Of a DNA stretch of 21,807 nt, positions 14,168 to 21,807 are shown in pieces. The DNA comes from Nanobdellota archaeon. GTDB taxonomy: Archaea > Nanobdellota > Nanobdellia > Woesearchaeales > CG1-02-33-12. The notes beneath the pieces were generated by a model. It searched no databases. It had not been told where the DNA came from and saw nothing but the letters and a program-made list of their open reading frames with translations. The position numbers and the translations under genes were made by a program. The stretch covers positions 1 through 21,807 of the forward strand of contig JAHIFA010000047.1 of NCBI GenBank assembly GCA_018901315.1, in the 5' to 3' direction. Every line of letters begins with the position of its first letter. Positions within the stretch are counted from its first letter, which is position 1.

Positions 14168-15388
14168 TTATGAACTACTTAATACTTTTTTATAAACCTC
14201 AATGCATTTTTTGGCACTGTCATCCCAGCTGAACTTTCTTATTTCTATTAATCCATGCTCTTTCAAGCAATGATGCAATGCATTATATTTAAGTACTGCG
14301 ATTATTTTGTTGGCTATTTCATCAATATCCCAAAAATCAACCTTAAGGCAGTTTTTTATAACCTCTGAAACACCTGACTGCTTTGAGATGATAACCGGAG
14401 TTCCATTTCTCATTGCTTCTAATGGCGTTATTCCAAATGGCTCTGAAACAGAGGGCATAACATACAAGTCTGCCATTTTATATGCCCTGTCAATATTATC
14501 GCCACGCAAAAATCCGGTAAATAAGACATGCTGTGCAATCCCTAACCTTGCTGTTCTTTCTATCATGCCTGCTTCCATATCACCAGAGCCTGCAACAATA
14601 AACTTAACATTTTTTTCATTTTCAAGGACTTTTTTAGCAGCATCAAGGAAATAATCAGGGCCTTTTTGCAGTGTTATTCTTCCAAGGAATAAAACTATCT
14701 TATCCTGGCTTTTTATCTTAAACTCTTCAGTGTCAGGGAAGCTTTTAAATTCAACAGCATTATGCACAACAAATACTTTTTCAGGGCTTATTCCGTAATG
14801 CTCTATTATTTTATTTTTTGTAAAGTTAGATACTGCTATAATCAAATCTGCAGCATGCATTCCCATTCTTTCAATATCATAAACAGCCTGGTTTGGGTGA
14901 CCTCCTGTCCGATCAAACTCAGTTGCATGAACATGCACAAGCAATGGTTTTTTTGACACTTTTTTTGCTTCAATTCCTGCCAAGTAAGTCATCCAGTCAT
15001 GGCAATGTATTAAATCAAAAATCTCATTTTCAGCTATTTCTCTTGCCTTCATGGCATATCTATACACCTCTTCAAATAAATTTTGGCCATAAATTCTGCT
15101 AAAGTTCTTGTCTGAATTCATACATCTTTTCTTATGCATAGTTTCATATCCCTCTGATGATATATAAGGAACCAATAATGAATCTACAGTTTTTATGTTA
15201 ACAAAACTTGTAGAAAATGCAATTATCATATCAACAAAATCTGATTTAATTGGCTTTGGCGCTATTGGGATTACAAATGTTATATTAATGCCCTGTTTGC
15301 TTAGGCCTTTTGTAAGGCCATAGCATGCTGTTCCCAATCCCCCTGTATTAAAAGGAGGAAACTCCCAACCAAACATCAAAACTTTCAT
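14168..15388 (-). CDS. GT4 glycosyltransferase, glycogen-synthase-like
   Basis: 406 residues with the GT-B fold of the archaeal GT4 glycogen/starch synthase group. N-terminal MKVLMFGWEFPPFNTGGLGTA has the donor loop with GGLG, HCHDWMTY follows in the N-domain, VLFLGRITLQKGPD opens the C-domain, and EPFGITPLE gives the E-x7-E retaining motif. It would add glucose from ADP- or UDP-glucose to an alpha-1,4-glucan; related GT4 enzymes transfer other sugars. It is the first gene of the minus-strand operon, with ribosome site GAGGA just upstream of the ATG and a promoter shared back-to-back with the Lrp-like gene. Confidence 0.88.
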   Translation of the reverse strand: MKVLMFGWEFPPFNTGGLGTACYGLTKGLSKQGINITFVIPIAPKPIKSDFVDMIIAFSTSFVNIKTVDSLLVPYISSEGYETMHKKRCMNSDKNFSRIYGQNLFEEVYRYAMKAREIAENEIFDLIHCHDWMTYLAGIEAKKVSKKPLLVHVHATEFDRTGGHPNQAVYDIERMGMHAADLIIAVSNFTKNKIIEHYGISPEKVFVVHNAVEFKSFPDTEEFKIKSQDKIVLFLGRITLQKGPDYFLDAAKKVLENEKNVKFIVAGSGDMEAGMIERTARLGIAQHVLFTGFLRGDNIDRAYKMADLYVMPSVSEPFGITPLEAMRNGTPVIISKQSGVSEVIKNCLKVDFWDIDEIANKIIAVLKYNALHHCLKEHGLIEIRKFSWDDSAKKCIEVYKKVLSSS

Positions 15389-15411
15389 TCAAATCCTCTT
15401 TGTATAGCTAT

Positions 15412-15428
15412 ATCCAACTAAGTTAGAT
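15412..15428. promoter_or_regulatory. Near-perfect palindrome at the GT4 operon promoter
   Basis: A 17-nt palindrome with one mismatch per arm: ATC-C-AACT-A-AGTT-A-GAT. It lies about 24-40 nt upstream of the GT4 start codon, over the expected transcription start downstream of a TATA-like element (reverse complement around 15440-15450). It is a good operator candidate for the divergently encoded Lrp-like protein. Confidence 0.4.
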
Positions 15429-15459
15429 AGAAATAGTTATTACTTAAATAAGTTCTCGA

Positions 15460-15473
15460 TTACTATGCAGTAA
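15460..15473. promoter_or_regulatory. Second inverted repeat in the divergent promoter region
   Basis: TTACT and AGTAA flank ATGC, and a further TTACTG occurs about 15 nt downstream. It lies mid-way between the two divergent promoters (gap 15389-15574) and could be another binding site for the same regulator. Confidence 0.25.
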
Positions 15474-15527
15474 CATAAACCATGATTTACTGATAAATTC
15501 GCCCTTAAAGAAACTGAACAAAACATA

Positions 15528-15536
15528 TTTATATAA
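15528..15536 (+). promoter_or_regulatory. TATA promoter of the Lrp-like/GT3/GalT operon
   Basis: TTTATATAA with AACAAAACA upstream. The start site would be near 15557-15561, just before the ribosome site GGGGTGGT (15562-15569). Confidence 0.6.
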
Positions 15537-15574
15537 GTATTGTTTATTATGTGACATAAAAGGGGTGGTTTAGT

Positions 15575-16153
15575 ATCAATATAGTTGAAATTGACCAGCA
15601 AGAGAAGGTTATAATAAGAGAGCTTATCAAAAATCCCAAGATTTCTGACAACCAGATAAGCAAAAACACAAAAGTTCCTGTAAAAACAGTCAACAGGAAA
15701 AGGAAGATTCTTGAAAAAAGGGGGATAATTAATTATTTCACTTGCCTTAACAATGGAATTGATGGAACTGGAAGATTTACTGCAAAACAGCAATATATAA
15801 TAACATTCAAATATGGCATAACTAGAAGCAGTATAATTGAGAAAATTGGAAAGGAGATGCCGAGGCTGATAGAGCTGAAGCATATAGCAGATTGTTCTGT
15901 TGGTGACAAGGATGGCCATGCAATTATCGCAATGACAATTGAGTCAAGGGTTGAATCTGACATAATTGAGGTCTTTAATGCTGAGATTCTTCCAAAATTA
16001 AAAAGGCTGCTTGGAGAAGATGCCGTAATAAAAACAGATGTTCTTACATTCAACTCACACTTCATAATAATGCATAATTACATGCCTTTGATTAACATGA
16101 GAAATGGAAAGATAAAAGAAGAATGGTCTGATGACCTGGTATTTGTTGATTAA
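15575..16153 (+). CDS. Lrp/AsnC-like transcription regulator, noncanonical start
   Basis: About 192 residues. An N-terminal winged-helix HTH contains the run SDNQISKNTKVPVKTVNRKR and ends KILEKRGIINYF. A RAM-like domain follows (IITFKYGITRSSIIEKI, then GHAIIAMTIESR and a final strand with KTDVLTFN). The frame is open from a stop at 15557-15559 but holds no ATG, GTG or TTG until ATG 15857, which would delete the whole HTH. A clear TATA and ribosome site GGGGTGGT lead to ATC at 15575, which gives the expected N-terminus; ATA at 15581 is the alternative. It is divergent from the GT4 operon and directly upstream of GT3, so it probably controls glucan metabolism in response to a small ligand. Confidence 0.8.
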   Translation: MNIVEIDQQEKVIIRELIKNPKISDNQISKNTKVPVKTVNRKRKILEKRGIINYFTCLNNGIDGTGRFTAKQQYIITFKYGITRSSIIEKIGKEMPRLIELKHIADCSVGDKDGHAIIAMTIESRVESDIIEVFNAEILPKLKRLLGEDAVIKTDVLTFNSHFIIMHNYMPLINMRNGKIKEEWSDDLVFVD

Positions 16154-16154
16154 A

Positions 16155-17942
16155 ATGGAAAAAGAAGCAGATTATTTATTTGAGGTTTCATGGGAAATAT
16201 GCAACAAAGTTGGAGGCATTTATACTGTTGTTAAATCAAAGGCTGCTGAAATAATGGGGTATTATAAGGAAAATTATTTTGCAATAGGACCTTTTTTTCC
16301 AGAAAAAGTGGCTGGCGAATTTCAGGAAAAAGTTCCTTCAGATAAATTAAGGCAGGTATTTGAAAAACTGCAAAAACAAGGCATAAAGTGCCATTACGGC
16401 AGCTGGCTTATTAAGGGAGAGCCTAACACAATTCTGGTTGATTTTAGCGGGTTTACATCCAAAAAAGATGAAATAAAAACAAGCTTGTGGCAGAATTTCA
16501 AGATAGACTCACTCAATACACAATATTTTGATTTTGATGAGCCTATTATATGGAGCTATGCTGTTGGAAAACTTCTTGAAGAAATAAAAAATACTTTCAA
16601 TGATAAAAAGATTGTTGCTCAATTCCATGAATGGCTAGCTGGAGCTGGCCTGCTTTACCTAAAGCAGATGAATGTTAAGATTGGAACTGTCTTTACAACA
16701 CATGCAACAATACTCGGAAGAACAATGTCTTTTGCCAATGAAGAGCTTTATGAAACATTTGATAAAATAAATCCTGAAAAAAAGGCCTATGATTATGGCA
16801 TACAGGCAAAATATCTTACAGAAAAGCAAAGTGCATTAAATGCAGATGTTTTTACAACTGTAAGTGAGATTACAGCCCTAGAAGCAGAGCACCTTCTTGG
16901 GAAAAAACCAGATGTTCTTTTGCCAAACGGGCTTGACCTTAAGAAGTTTCCAACATTTGAGGAAGCATCTATAAAACATCGCTTATACAGGGAAAGAATA
17001 AGGGAGTTTTTATTGTATTATTTTTTTCCATATTATTCATTTGACCTTGATGATACTCTTCTTTATTTCTTATGCGGAAGATATGAATTCAGGGCAAAGG
17101 GCATTGACATATTTGTAAAAGCGCTGGCAAAGCTTAATGAAAAGCTAAAGAGAAACAATTCCAAAAAAACAATTGTTGTTTTTTTCTGGGTTCCGGGAAA
17201 TATAAGAAGCATAAAAACAGAATTATTAGAAAGCAGGGCATTTTTTGAAGATATAAAAGATTCTGTTAACGATGATATAAATGAGATTAAAAACAAGATA
17301 ATTTATTCCCTAGTTTCAAAAAAAGGCATTACAGAAAAAACAATTTTTAATGAAGATTTTATGCATGAAAATAAAAAAAAGGTTTTGAAGCTTATGAAAA
17401 AAGGAAATCCTGCATTATCAACACATGATTTGCATGATGAACAAAATGACCCTATTATCAAAGCATTTAATGAGAACGGGCTTACAAACAAAAAAGAAGA
17501 CAGGGTAAAGGTTGTGTTTTATCCAATTTATCTAACAGGAGCAGATGGCCTGCTTGATTTAAGCTATTATGAATGCATGCAGGGCTCTCATTTAGGGGTA
17601 TTTCCATCATATTACGAGCCATGGGGTTATACACCTTTAGAAGCAGCTGCACTTGGTGTTTCATCTGTAACAACAGACTTAGCTGGGTTTGGCAGGTATG
17701 TTAATGAAAAATCAGTTCAAAGCAAAAATCCTGGCATATTTGTTTTGAAAAGATTAGGCAAAAAAGATGATGAGGTTGTTAATGAGCTCACTAATGCATT
17801 TTATTATTTCAGCAATTTATCAAAGCAAGAAAGGATAAAAAACAAGATGGAAGCGCAAAGGTTAGCTTCATTGGCTGACTGGGATCTTTTAATTAAAAAT
17901 TATATTCAAGCACATAATCTTGCTGTAAAGAGGCTTGGTTAA
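16155..17942 (+). CDS. Glycogen synthase, GT3 family (eukaryotic GYS-like)
   Basis: 595 residues. The N-terminus LFEVSWEICNKVGGIYTVV (8-26) is the GT3 hallmark. It continues with AQFHEWLAGAG, FTTHATILGR, PNGLDLKKF, the C-domain with GRYEFRAKGID and the E-x7-E motif EPWGYTPLE (Glu488, Glu496). The reaction is transfer of glucose from a nucleotide-glucose to a glycogen end with retention. The yeast/animal regulatory arginine cluster and phosphorylated tails are not apparent. The ATG lies 1 nt after the regulator's stop (TAA-A-ATG), without a ribosome site, so reinitiation is likely; an in-frame ATG at 16131 overlaps the upstream gene and is less likely. Confidence 0.95.
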   Translation: MEKEADYLFEVSWEICNKVGGIYTVVKSKAAEIMGYYKENYFAIGPFFPEKVAGEFQEKVPSDKLRQVFEKLQKQGIKCHYGSWLIKGEPNTILVDFSGFTSKKDEIKTSLWQNFKIDSLNTQYFDFDEPIIWSYAVGKLLEEIKNTFNDKKIVAQFHEWLAGAGLLYLKQMNVKIGTVFTTHATILGRTMSFANEELYETFDKINPEKKAYDYGIQAKYLTEKQSALNADVFTTVSEITALEAEHLLGKKPDVLLPNGLDLKKFPTFEEASIKHRLYRERIREFLLYYFFPYYSFDLDDTLLYFLCGRYEFRAKGIDIFVKALAKLNEKLKRNNSKKTIVVFFWVPGNIRSIKTELLESRAFFEDIKDSVNDDINEIKNKIIYSLVSKKGITEKTIFNEDFMHENKKKVLKLMKKGNPALSTHDLHDEQNDPIIKAFNENGLTNKKEDRVKVVFYPIYLTGADGLLDLSYYECMQGSHLGVFPSYYEPWGYTPLEAAALGVSSVTTDLAGFGRYVNEKSVQSKNPGIFVLKRLGKKDDEVVNELTNAFYYFSNLSKQERIKNKMEAQRLASLADWDLLIKNYIQAHNLAVKRLG

Positions 17943-17943
17943 A

Positions 17944-18885
17944 ATGGAGCTTAGAAAGGATTATATTTTGGATAGATGGGTTATTATAGCTTCTGAAAGA
18001 AAAAAAAGGCCCAAAGAATTTAAAAAAATCAAGGCAAAAAAAGAGGGAATTTGCTATTTCTGCCCCGGCAATGAAAATCTCACACCAAAGGAAACTGGAA
18101 GGATTGAAAAAGATGGCAAGTGGATTATAAGATGGTTTCCAAACAAGTTTCCTGCTGTAAGCCATGAGGGAAGCCCTTCAATAAGAAGTGCAAACAAGTA
18201 TTTCACATATGCTGATGCATTTGGAATCCATGAAGTAATAGTTGAAACAACTAATCATGATAAGCAGTTGGCTGACTTATCAGAAGAGCATATAAAAGAA
18301 GTTTTAAAGGTGTATGCTAACAGGATAACTGAATTAAGCAAAACAGATGGCACAAAATATGTAATTATCTTCAAGAATGAAGGGATGGAAGCAGGAACCT
18401 CATTGATTCATTCGCACACACAGGTTATGACCTATAACAAAGTTCCTGTTCTTGTTGAACAAGAGGTCAATGCAGCAAGAAGTTATGGGGGCTGCCCATA
18501 TTGTGAAATAATTGATATTGAGAAAAACAGTTACAGAAGAGTCTTTGAAAATGATAATTTTGTAAGCTTTACGCCATATGCCTCAAGATTCAACTATGAA
18601 ATCTGGGTATTTCCAAAAGAGCATATAAGGAATATAACAGAGATGGATGAAAACAAGCTATTGGATCTGGCTTCAATGCTTAAAAAGATCCTGCTAAAGC
18701 TAAGGGAAATAAATCTTTCATATAATTTCTTCCTGCATTATGCTCCTGAGGGAAAAGACTTACATTTTCATATTGAGGTTTGTCCAAGGCTTGCAACATG
18801 GGCTGGTTTTGAGCTTGCAACAAATGCAACAATAAACTCTGTAAGCCCCGAGGATGCTGCAAAATTTTACAAGGGAGAGGAATAG
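17944..18885 (+). CDS. galT: GalT-like hexose-1-phosphate nucleotidylyltransferase
   Basis: 313 residues from the ATG one base after the GT3 stop (same TAA-A-ATG junction as before). HIT-superfamily GalT pattern: Cys37-x2-Cys40 in YFCPGNENLTPKE, the active site HSHTQ (156-160; His158 would carry the nucleotidyl group), a second Cys pair in GGCPYCEII (184/187) and DLHFHIEVCPR near the C-terminus. Classical GalT exchanges UMP between glucose-1-P and galactose-1-P. Homologs can act as nucleotide-sugar phosphorylases, and its place next to a glycogen synthase suggests making or recycling the glucosyl donor. No GalK or GalE is nearby. Confidence 0.9.
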   Translation: MELRKDYILDRWVIIASERKKRPKEFKKIKAKKEGICYFCPGNENLTPKETGRIEKDGKWIIRWFPNKFPAVSHEGSPSIRSANKYFTYADAFGIHEVIVETTNHDKQLADLSEEHIKEVLKVYANRITELSKTDGTKYVIIFKNEGMEAGTSLIHSHTQVMTYNKVPVLVEQEVNAARSYGGCPYCEIIDIEKNSYRRVFENDNFVSFTPYASRFNYEIWVFPKEHIRNITEMDENKLLDLASMLKKILLKLREINLSYNFFLHYAPEGKDLHFHIEVCPRLATWAGFELATNATINSVSPEDAAKFYKGEE

Positions 18886-18933
18886 AAAAAGGCAAGAAGT
18901 ATACATCTTAATTTAGTTTTTCTGCTCAATAAA

Positions 18934-20760
18934 ATGGTAAATATAGTTCATTTATTAAATAATCACAAGATAGAAAGCAAATCAGCTAAAGATAATAGAT
19001 TTCTGATTACAAACAGGAAAGGAGGATATTTTTGCCTTGCAAATGAAAATAAAAGCAGATATGACGGGCTTTTCTTTTTTGATGAAAAGATGTACAAAAT
19101 TATTGAAAGCCTGCATATAGTTGGTTCTGCTAAGGCAGGCAAGATAATCCACAAATTTTATGAAATTAAAAGTGAATGTGACAGTGCAACTGAAACATTT
19201 TTTATGCCCCACAATTATGATTCATTAGTTTATGAGATAACCCAGCCAAGTAATATTGAAATAGTCCTTGATGCAAAAAAGAGCTATGATCAAAGGCAGT
19301 GGGGCAGATTTTATACTATTTGGCAGGAAGATGATAAAATAATAGTTAAGTTTGTTAAAAAAACAGATTCAAGGGAAGACAGCTCTGATGGCAGGGAAGA
19401 ATATTCTTTATTCTTGGTGCTTAAGTTTGAAGGCATGTTCAAGAAAGTTGAAGAATGGGAAAAAAGAAGTTATGAATTTGACAAAAAAAGGAATTCAATG
19501 CCTTATGAAAGGTATGTTTTTTCAGCGCTAACTTTAAAGACAGAGAAGGTTGTTTTAAGCTTCTCAAAAAACAAGGAAAAGGCAAAAAAAGAAGCAGACT
19601 ATGTTTTTAGGAATATTGAAAGTTTAAGAAAAAAGCAAAAAGAGTATTATGATACCTTATTAAAATTAAGAAAAAATATTAAAAATGAAGTTATGATGGC
19701 ATATTTTTGCACAATAAACTCACTTGATTCATTGGTTGTTGATAATAAAGGTATTTTTGCTGGTCTGCCATGGTTTTTCCAGTTCTGGACAAGAGATGAG
19801 GCCATCTCATTAAAGGCCTTGATGTTATGCGAGAATTTTAGTTTAGCAAAAAATATCTTGTTTAGGCATCTGAAATCTGTTTTGCACGATGGAAAGCTTC
19901 CAACAAAGTCAGGTTCTTTATTAAGGAGCGTGGACTCTGTTGGCTGGATTTCAAAAAGAGCAGAAGACTTGATTTATATCTTAAAAAATAAAAAAATTCT
20001 TGAAAAGCAATTTACAAGAAATGAAATTGAAGAAATAGAGGAAAGAATTGGGCATTCTCTTGATTTTATGATAAAATACCACACAAGAGAACATCTTGTA
20101 TTGAATAATGAAGATGAAACATGGATGGACAGCCTGCAAAGAGATGGTTTCAGGATAGAGATTCAGGCAATGCAGCTAAGCATGTATAGGCTGATGCATG
20201 AGATTACAAATAACAGAATTTATCGAGAACTTGAAGATAGTTTAAAAAAAGAGGTTATGGATAAGTTTTGGAACAAAAAATATCTTGCAGATGGTTTAAA
20301 TGATTTTACTATTAGACCAAACATTTTCATTGCTGCTTATATTTACCCTGAAATTTTGACAAAAAAAGAATGGATTACATGCTTTGATAATGTACTAAAG
20401 CATTTATGGAACGATTGGGGTGGAGTTTCAACAATAGACAAAAATAATCCCTTGTTTAGGCCAGAGCATACAGGAGAGAATAATGAAAGCTATCACAACG
20501 GTGATTCATGGTTCTGGATAAACAACCTTGCTGCAATTACTTTGTATAGATTGGATAAAAAAAGATACAAAAAATACATTGATAAAATATTGGAGGCAAG
20601 CACAAAAGAGATTTTATGGCAGGGAGCAATAGGCCATCATGCAGAATTGTCAAGTTCTTGTGGCTTAAGGTCAGAGGGCTGCCTGGCCCAAGCATGGTCT
20701 GCTGCAATGTATATTGAGCTGATAAATGAAATTTTTAATGTAGCTCAAAAGTTTAGATAA
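18934..20760 (+). CDS. Glycogen debranching enzyme (amylo-alpha-1,6-glucosidase, GDE/GH133)
   Basis: 608 residues. The N-terminal beta domain (1-~235, starting with the typical LITNRKGGYF) is followed by an (alpha/alpha)6 barrel. The barrel has FQFWTRDEA (283-290), ETWMDS with Asp399, and GHHAELSSSCGLRSEGCLAQAWS with Glu571 at the second catalytic position. It removes alpha-1,6 branches from glycogen in the cytoplasm. Length and order fit archaeal GDE proteins. It lies 48 nt after GalT and probably belongs to the same transcription unit, completing the plus-strand glucan arm. Confidence 0.94.
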   Translation: MVNIVHLLNNHKIESKSAKDNRFLITNRKGGYFCLANENKSRYDGLFFFDEKMYKIIESLHIVGSAKAGKIIHKFYEIKSECDSATETFFMPHNYDSLVYEITQPSNIEIVLDAKKSYDQRQWGRFYTIWQEDDKIIVKFVKKTDSREDSSDGREEYSLFLVLKFEGMFKKVEEWEKRSYEFDKKRNSMPYERYVFSALTLKTEKVVLSFSKNKEKAKKEADYVFRNIESLRKKQKEYYDTLLKLRKNIKNEVMMAYFCTINSLDSLVVDNKGIFAGLPWFFQFWTRDEAISLKALMLCENFSLAKNILFRHLKSVLHDGKLPTKSGSLLRSVDSVGWISKRAEDLIYILKNKKILEKQFTRNEIEEIEERIGHSLDFMIKYHTREHLVLNNEDETWMDSLQRDGFRIEIQAMQLSMYRLMHEITNNRIYRELEDSLKKEVMDKFWNKKYLADGLNDFTIRPNIFIAAYIYPEILTKKEWITCFDNVLKHLWNDWGGVSTIDKNNPLFRPEHTGENNESYHNGDSWFWINNLAAITLYRLDKKRYKKYIDKILEASTKEILWQGAIGHHAELSSSCGLRSEGCLAQAWSAAMYIELINEIFNVAQKFR

Positions 20761-20791
20761 ATTTATTAATTAATGATATAATCTTTTTCTT

Positions 20792-21190
20792 ATGGTTTAC
20801 AATAGGGCTGCTGTAATAATTATTGATAAAGATAAAGTATTGCTTCTGCACAGAATAAAAAAAGGAAAGGACTATTATGTAATTCCCGGAGGCACAATTG
20901 AAGAGGATGAAAAGCCAGAGGAAGCAGCAGTAAGGGAAATAAAAGAGGAAACTAATTTTGATATTGAATTAGGTGAGGTTTTCTGTAGGGTTAATGACTT
21001 TATGCACAATGGGACTTATTTTCTTGCAAAAAAATTTTCTGGAGAATTAAGGCTTGGGGGCCCTGAATTACAAAGGGTAAATGATAATAATCAATATCAT
21101 CTGGAATGGGTGCATAAAAAGGATTTGCAAAAATTATTATTATACCCTAAAGAAGTTAAGGAAAAAATTATGGATTATTTTTCTTCTTGA
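20792..21190 (+). CDS. NUDIX hydrolase
   Basis: 132 residues with a clear Nudix box starting at Gly34: G-x5-E, seven residues, then REIKEET (48-54). The usual Gly after EEx is Asn (EETNF). It hydrolyses a nucleoside diphosphate linked to another group. The substrate is unknown; ADP-sugars would suit the glucan genes upstream, from which it is separated by 31 AT-rich nt. It could also be a general housecleaning enzyme. Confidence 0.9.
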   Translation: MVYNRAAVIIIDKDKVLLLHRIKKGKDYYVIPGGTIEEDEKPEEAAVREIKEETNFDIELGEVFCRVNDFMHNGTYFLAKKFSGELRLGGPELQRVNDNNQYHLEWVHKKDLQKLLLYPKEVKEKIMDYFSS

Positions 21191-21303
21191 ATTTTAGACC
21201 TGCTCATACTGCAACCAATTTCCCACATAATTTTTTTCTTTCAGAAACCCACAAACAACAATTCATAAAAAATATATCCAATCGCTTTCTGAGGATTAGA
21301 AAG

Positions 21304-21313
21304 TTTTATTAAT
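21304..21313 (+). promoter_or_regulatory. TATA-like element for the MazG-like gene
   Basis: TTTTATTAAT lies 25-34 nt before the ATG at 21338. A short inverted repeat (CTTTCT / AGAAAG, 7-nt spacer, near 21285-21303) precedes it. Nothing else is seen in the gap 21191-21337. Confidence 0.35.
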
Positions 21314-21337
21314 GCTGTTTAATCTAGTTAAGGGAAT

Positions 21338-21649
21338 ATGAAAGAAATCCAAGAAAAAATCAAAAAATTCTGTAAGGAATATAATCTTGAATCACCACCA
21401 GAATATAGAGTTTTAGATACTATGTCTGAACTTGGGGAAGTTGCAAAAGAGATTCTTAAAATGAGTGATTATGGAAGAAAGCCAATTGAATACAATGAAG
21501 AATTAAAATCAGAACTTGGTGATTTGCTATATTCATTAATAACTATTGCTAATTCTTTTGGTATTGATTTGGAAGAAGCATTAAATATGATTCTTGAAAA
21601 GTATGAAAAAAGATTAAAGAAAGGTTCTGTTGGCTCTGAGAATGATTAA
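21338..21649 (+). CDS. MazG-like nucleotide pyrophosphohydrolase
   Basis: 103 residues with the all-alpha MazG metal-site pattern: E31-x2-E34 in MSELGEVAKEIL and E59-x2-D62 in SELGDLLYSL. It is a single MazG module rather than the double-domain E. coli form. It would hydrolyse (d)NTPs to monophosphate and pyrophosphate. It stands alone behind its own weak promoter. Confidence 0.88.
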   Translation: MKEIQEKIKKFCKEYNLESPPEYRVLDTMSELGEVAKEILKMSDYGRKPIEYNEELKSELGDLLYSLITIANSFGIDLEEALNMILEKYEKRLKKGSVGSEND

Positions 21650-21682
21650 TGGCTGCCTCGCCACTTAAGATGCTATAGAAAA

Positions 21683-21690
21683 ATATTTAA
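21683..21690 (+). promoter_or_regulatory. TATA promoter for the last, partial gene
   Basis: ATATTTAA precedes the partial gene. The start would be near 21713, and AAGGGGG (21715-21721) serves as ribosome site 6 nt before the ATG at 21728. Confidence 0.5.
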
Positions 21691-21727
21691 AGTTCATTGA
21701 AGAAAGATAAGGTTAAGGGGGAAAATA

Positions 21728-21807
21728 ATGGAAAAAATTATTAAGTCAATAAGGTGGGGATATAATACGGCAGATATAATAGAATTAAAAAACGGTTATG
21801 AAGCAAG
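21728..21807 (+). CDS. Partial unknown gene, 5' end only
   Basis: Twenty-six codons are visible, starting MEKIIKSIRWGYNTADIIEL; the gene runs off the window. A TATA box and strong ribosome site support a real start. The product cannot be identified from this fragment. Confidence 0.65.
   Translation, partial: MEKIIKSIRWGYNTADIIELKNGYEA

Noticed and set aside
15440..16065. Minus-strand frames of 159 and 110 aa opposite the Lrp-like gene
   Set aside because: They are antisense shadows; the plus strand encodes a recognisable HTH and ligand domain there.
15857..16153. A 98-aa protein starting at ATG 15857
   Set aside because: It would start in the middle of the regulator's ligand-binding domain; the upstream in-frame sequence encodes the matching HTH.

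Overview
The window looks like chromosomal DNA of a DPANN archaeon, most probably a Woesearchaeota/Pacearchaeota-type lineage. This rests on low GC, genes preceded by a TATA box (several probably leaderless), GGAGG/GAGGTG ribosome sites, tRNA genes without encoded CCA, bulge-helix-bulge (BHB) tRNA introns, an archaeal SRP54, an archaeal AMP phosphorylase and a bacterial-type ThrRS. The lineage is an inference; no 16S gene or ribosomal proteins are present to place it.

Layout. 1-1089: 3' part of a gene for a single-pass surface protein with a long Lys/Glu tail. 1109-1414: tRNA-Thr(GGT), then tRNA-Val(GAC) with two introns, one in the anticodon loop (16 nt) and one in the T-loop (96 nt). The T-loop intron carries a hairpin repeat module that recurs between the tRNA and the next gene. 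1517-4066: AI-2E family membrane protein (no canonical start codon) and AMP phosphorylase. 4234-5654: two orphan genes that appear to be paralogs, one soluble and one membrane-anchored. 5651-7189 (minus): M29-type aminopeptidase and a divergent SpeH/AdoMet decarboxylase. 7374-9455: a tiny ORF ending in Thr-Thr-Arg, then threonyl-tRNA synthetase. 9534-9962: an orphan protein with an internal duplication, behind a perfect palindrome. 10044-11405: SRP54.

11433-21190 is dominated by alpha-glucan (glycogen) metabolism in two divergent arms. The minus arm (15388 down to 11433) encodes a GT4 glycogen-synthase-like enzyme, an SDR, a GH57 amylase-like enzyme and two small homologous proteins, one soluble and one tail-anchored, that resemble DUF5752. 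The plus arm (15575 to 20760) encodes an Lrp-like regulator, a GT3 glycogen synthase, a GalT-like nucleotidylyltransferase and a glycogen debranching enzyme, followed by a NUDIX hydrolase. The Lrp-like gene also lacks ATG/GTG/TTG at its natural start, so a plain ORF search finds only its C-terminal half. Together the arms suggest coordinated synthesis and breakdown of a storage glucan: GalT and the synthases would feed the polymer, GH57 and the debranching enzyme would remodel or mobilise it, and the regulator sits at the divergent promoter. The window ends with a MazG-like pyrophosphohydrolase and the first codons of another gene.

The points most worth a second look are the doubly interrupted tRNA-Val with its repeat-bearing intron, the two genes with good ribosome sites but apparent ATC starts, the two soluble/membrane-anchored paralog pairs, and the divergent glucan locus. 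No CRISPR array, transposase, integrase or phage gene was seen.
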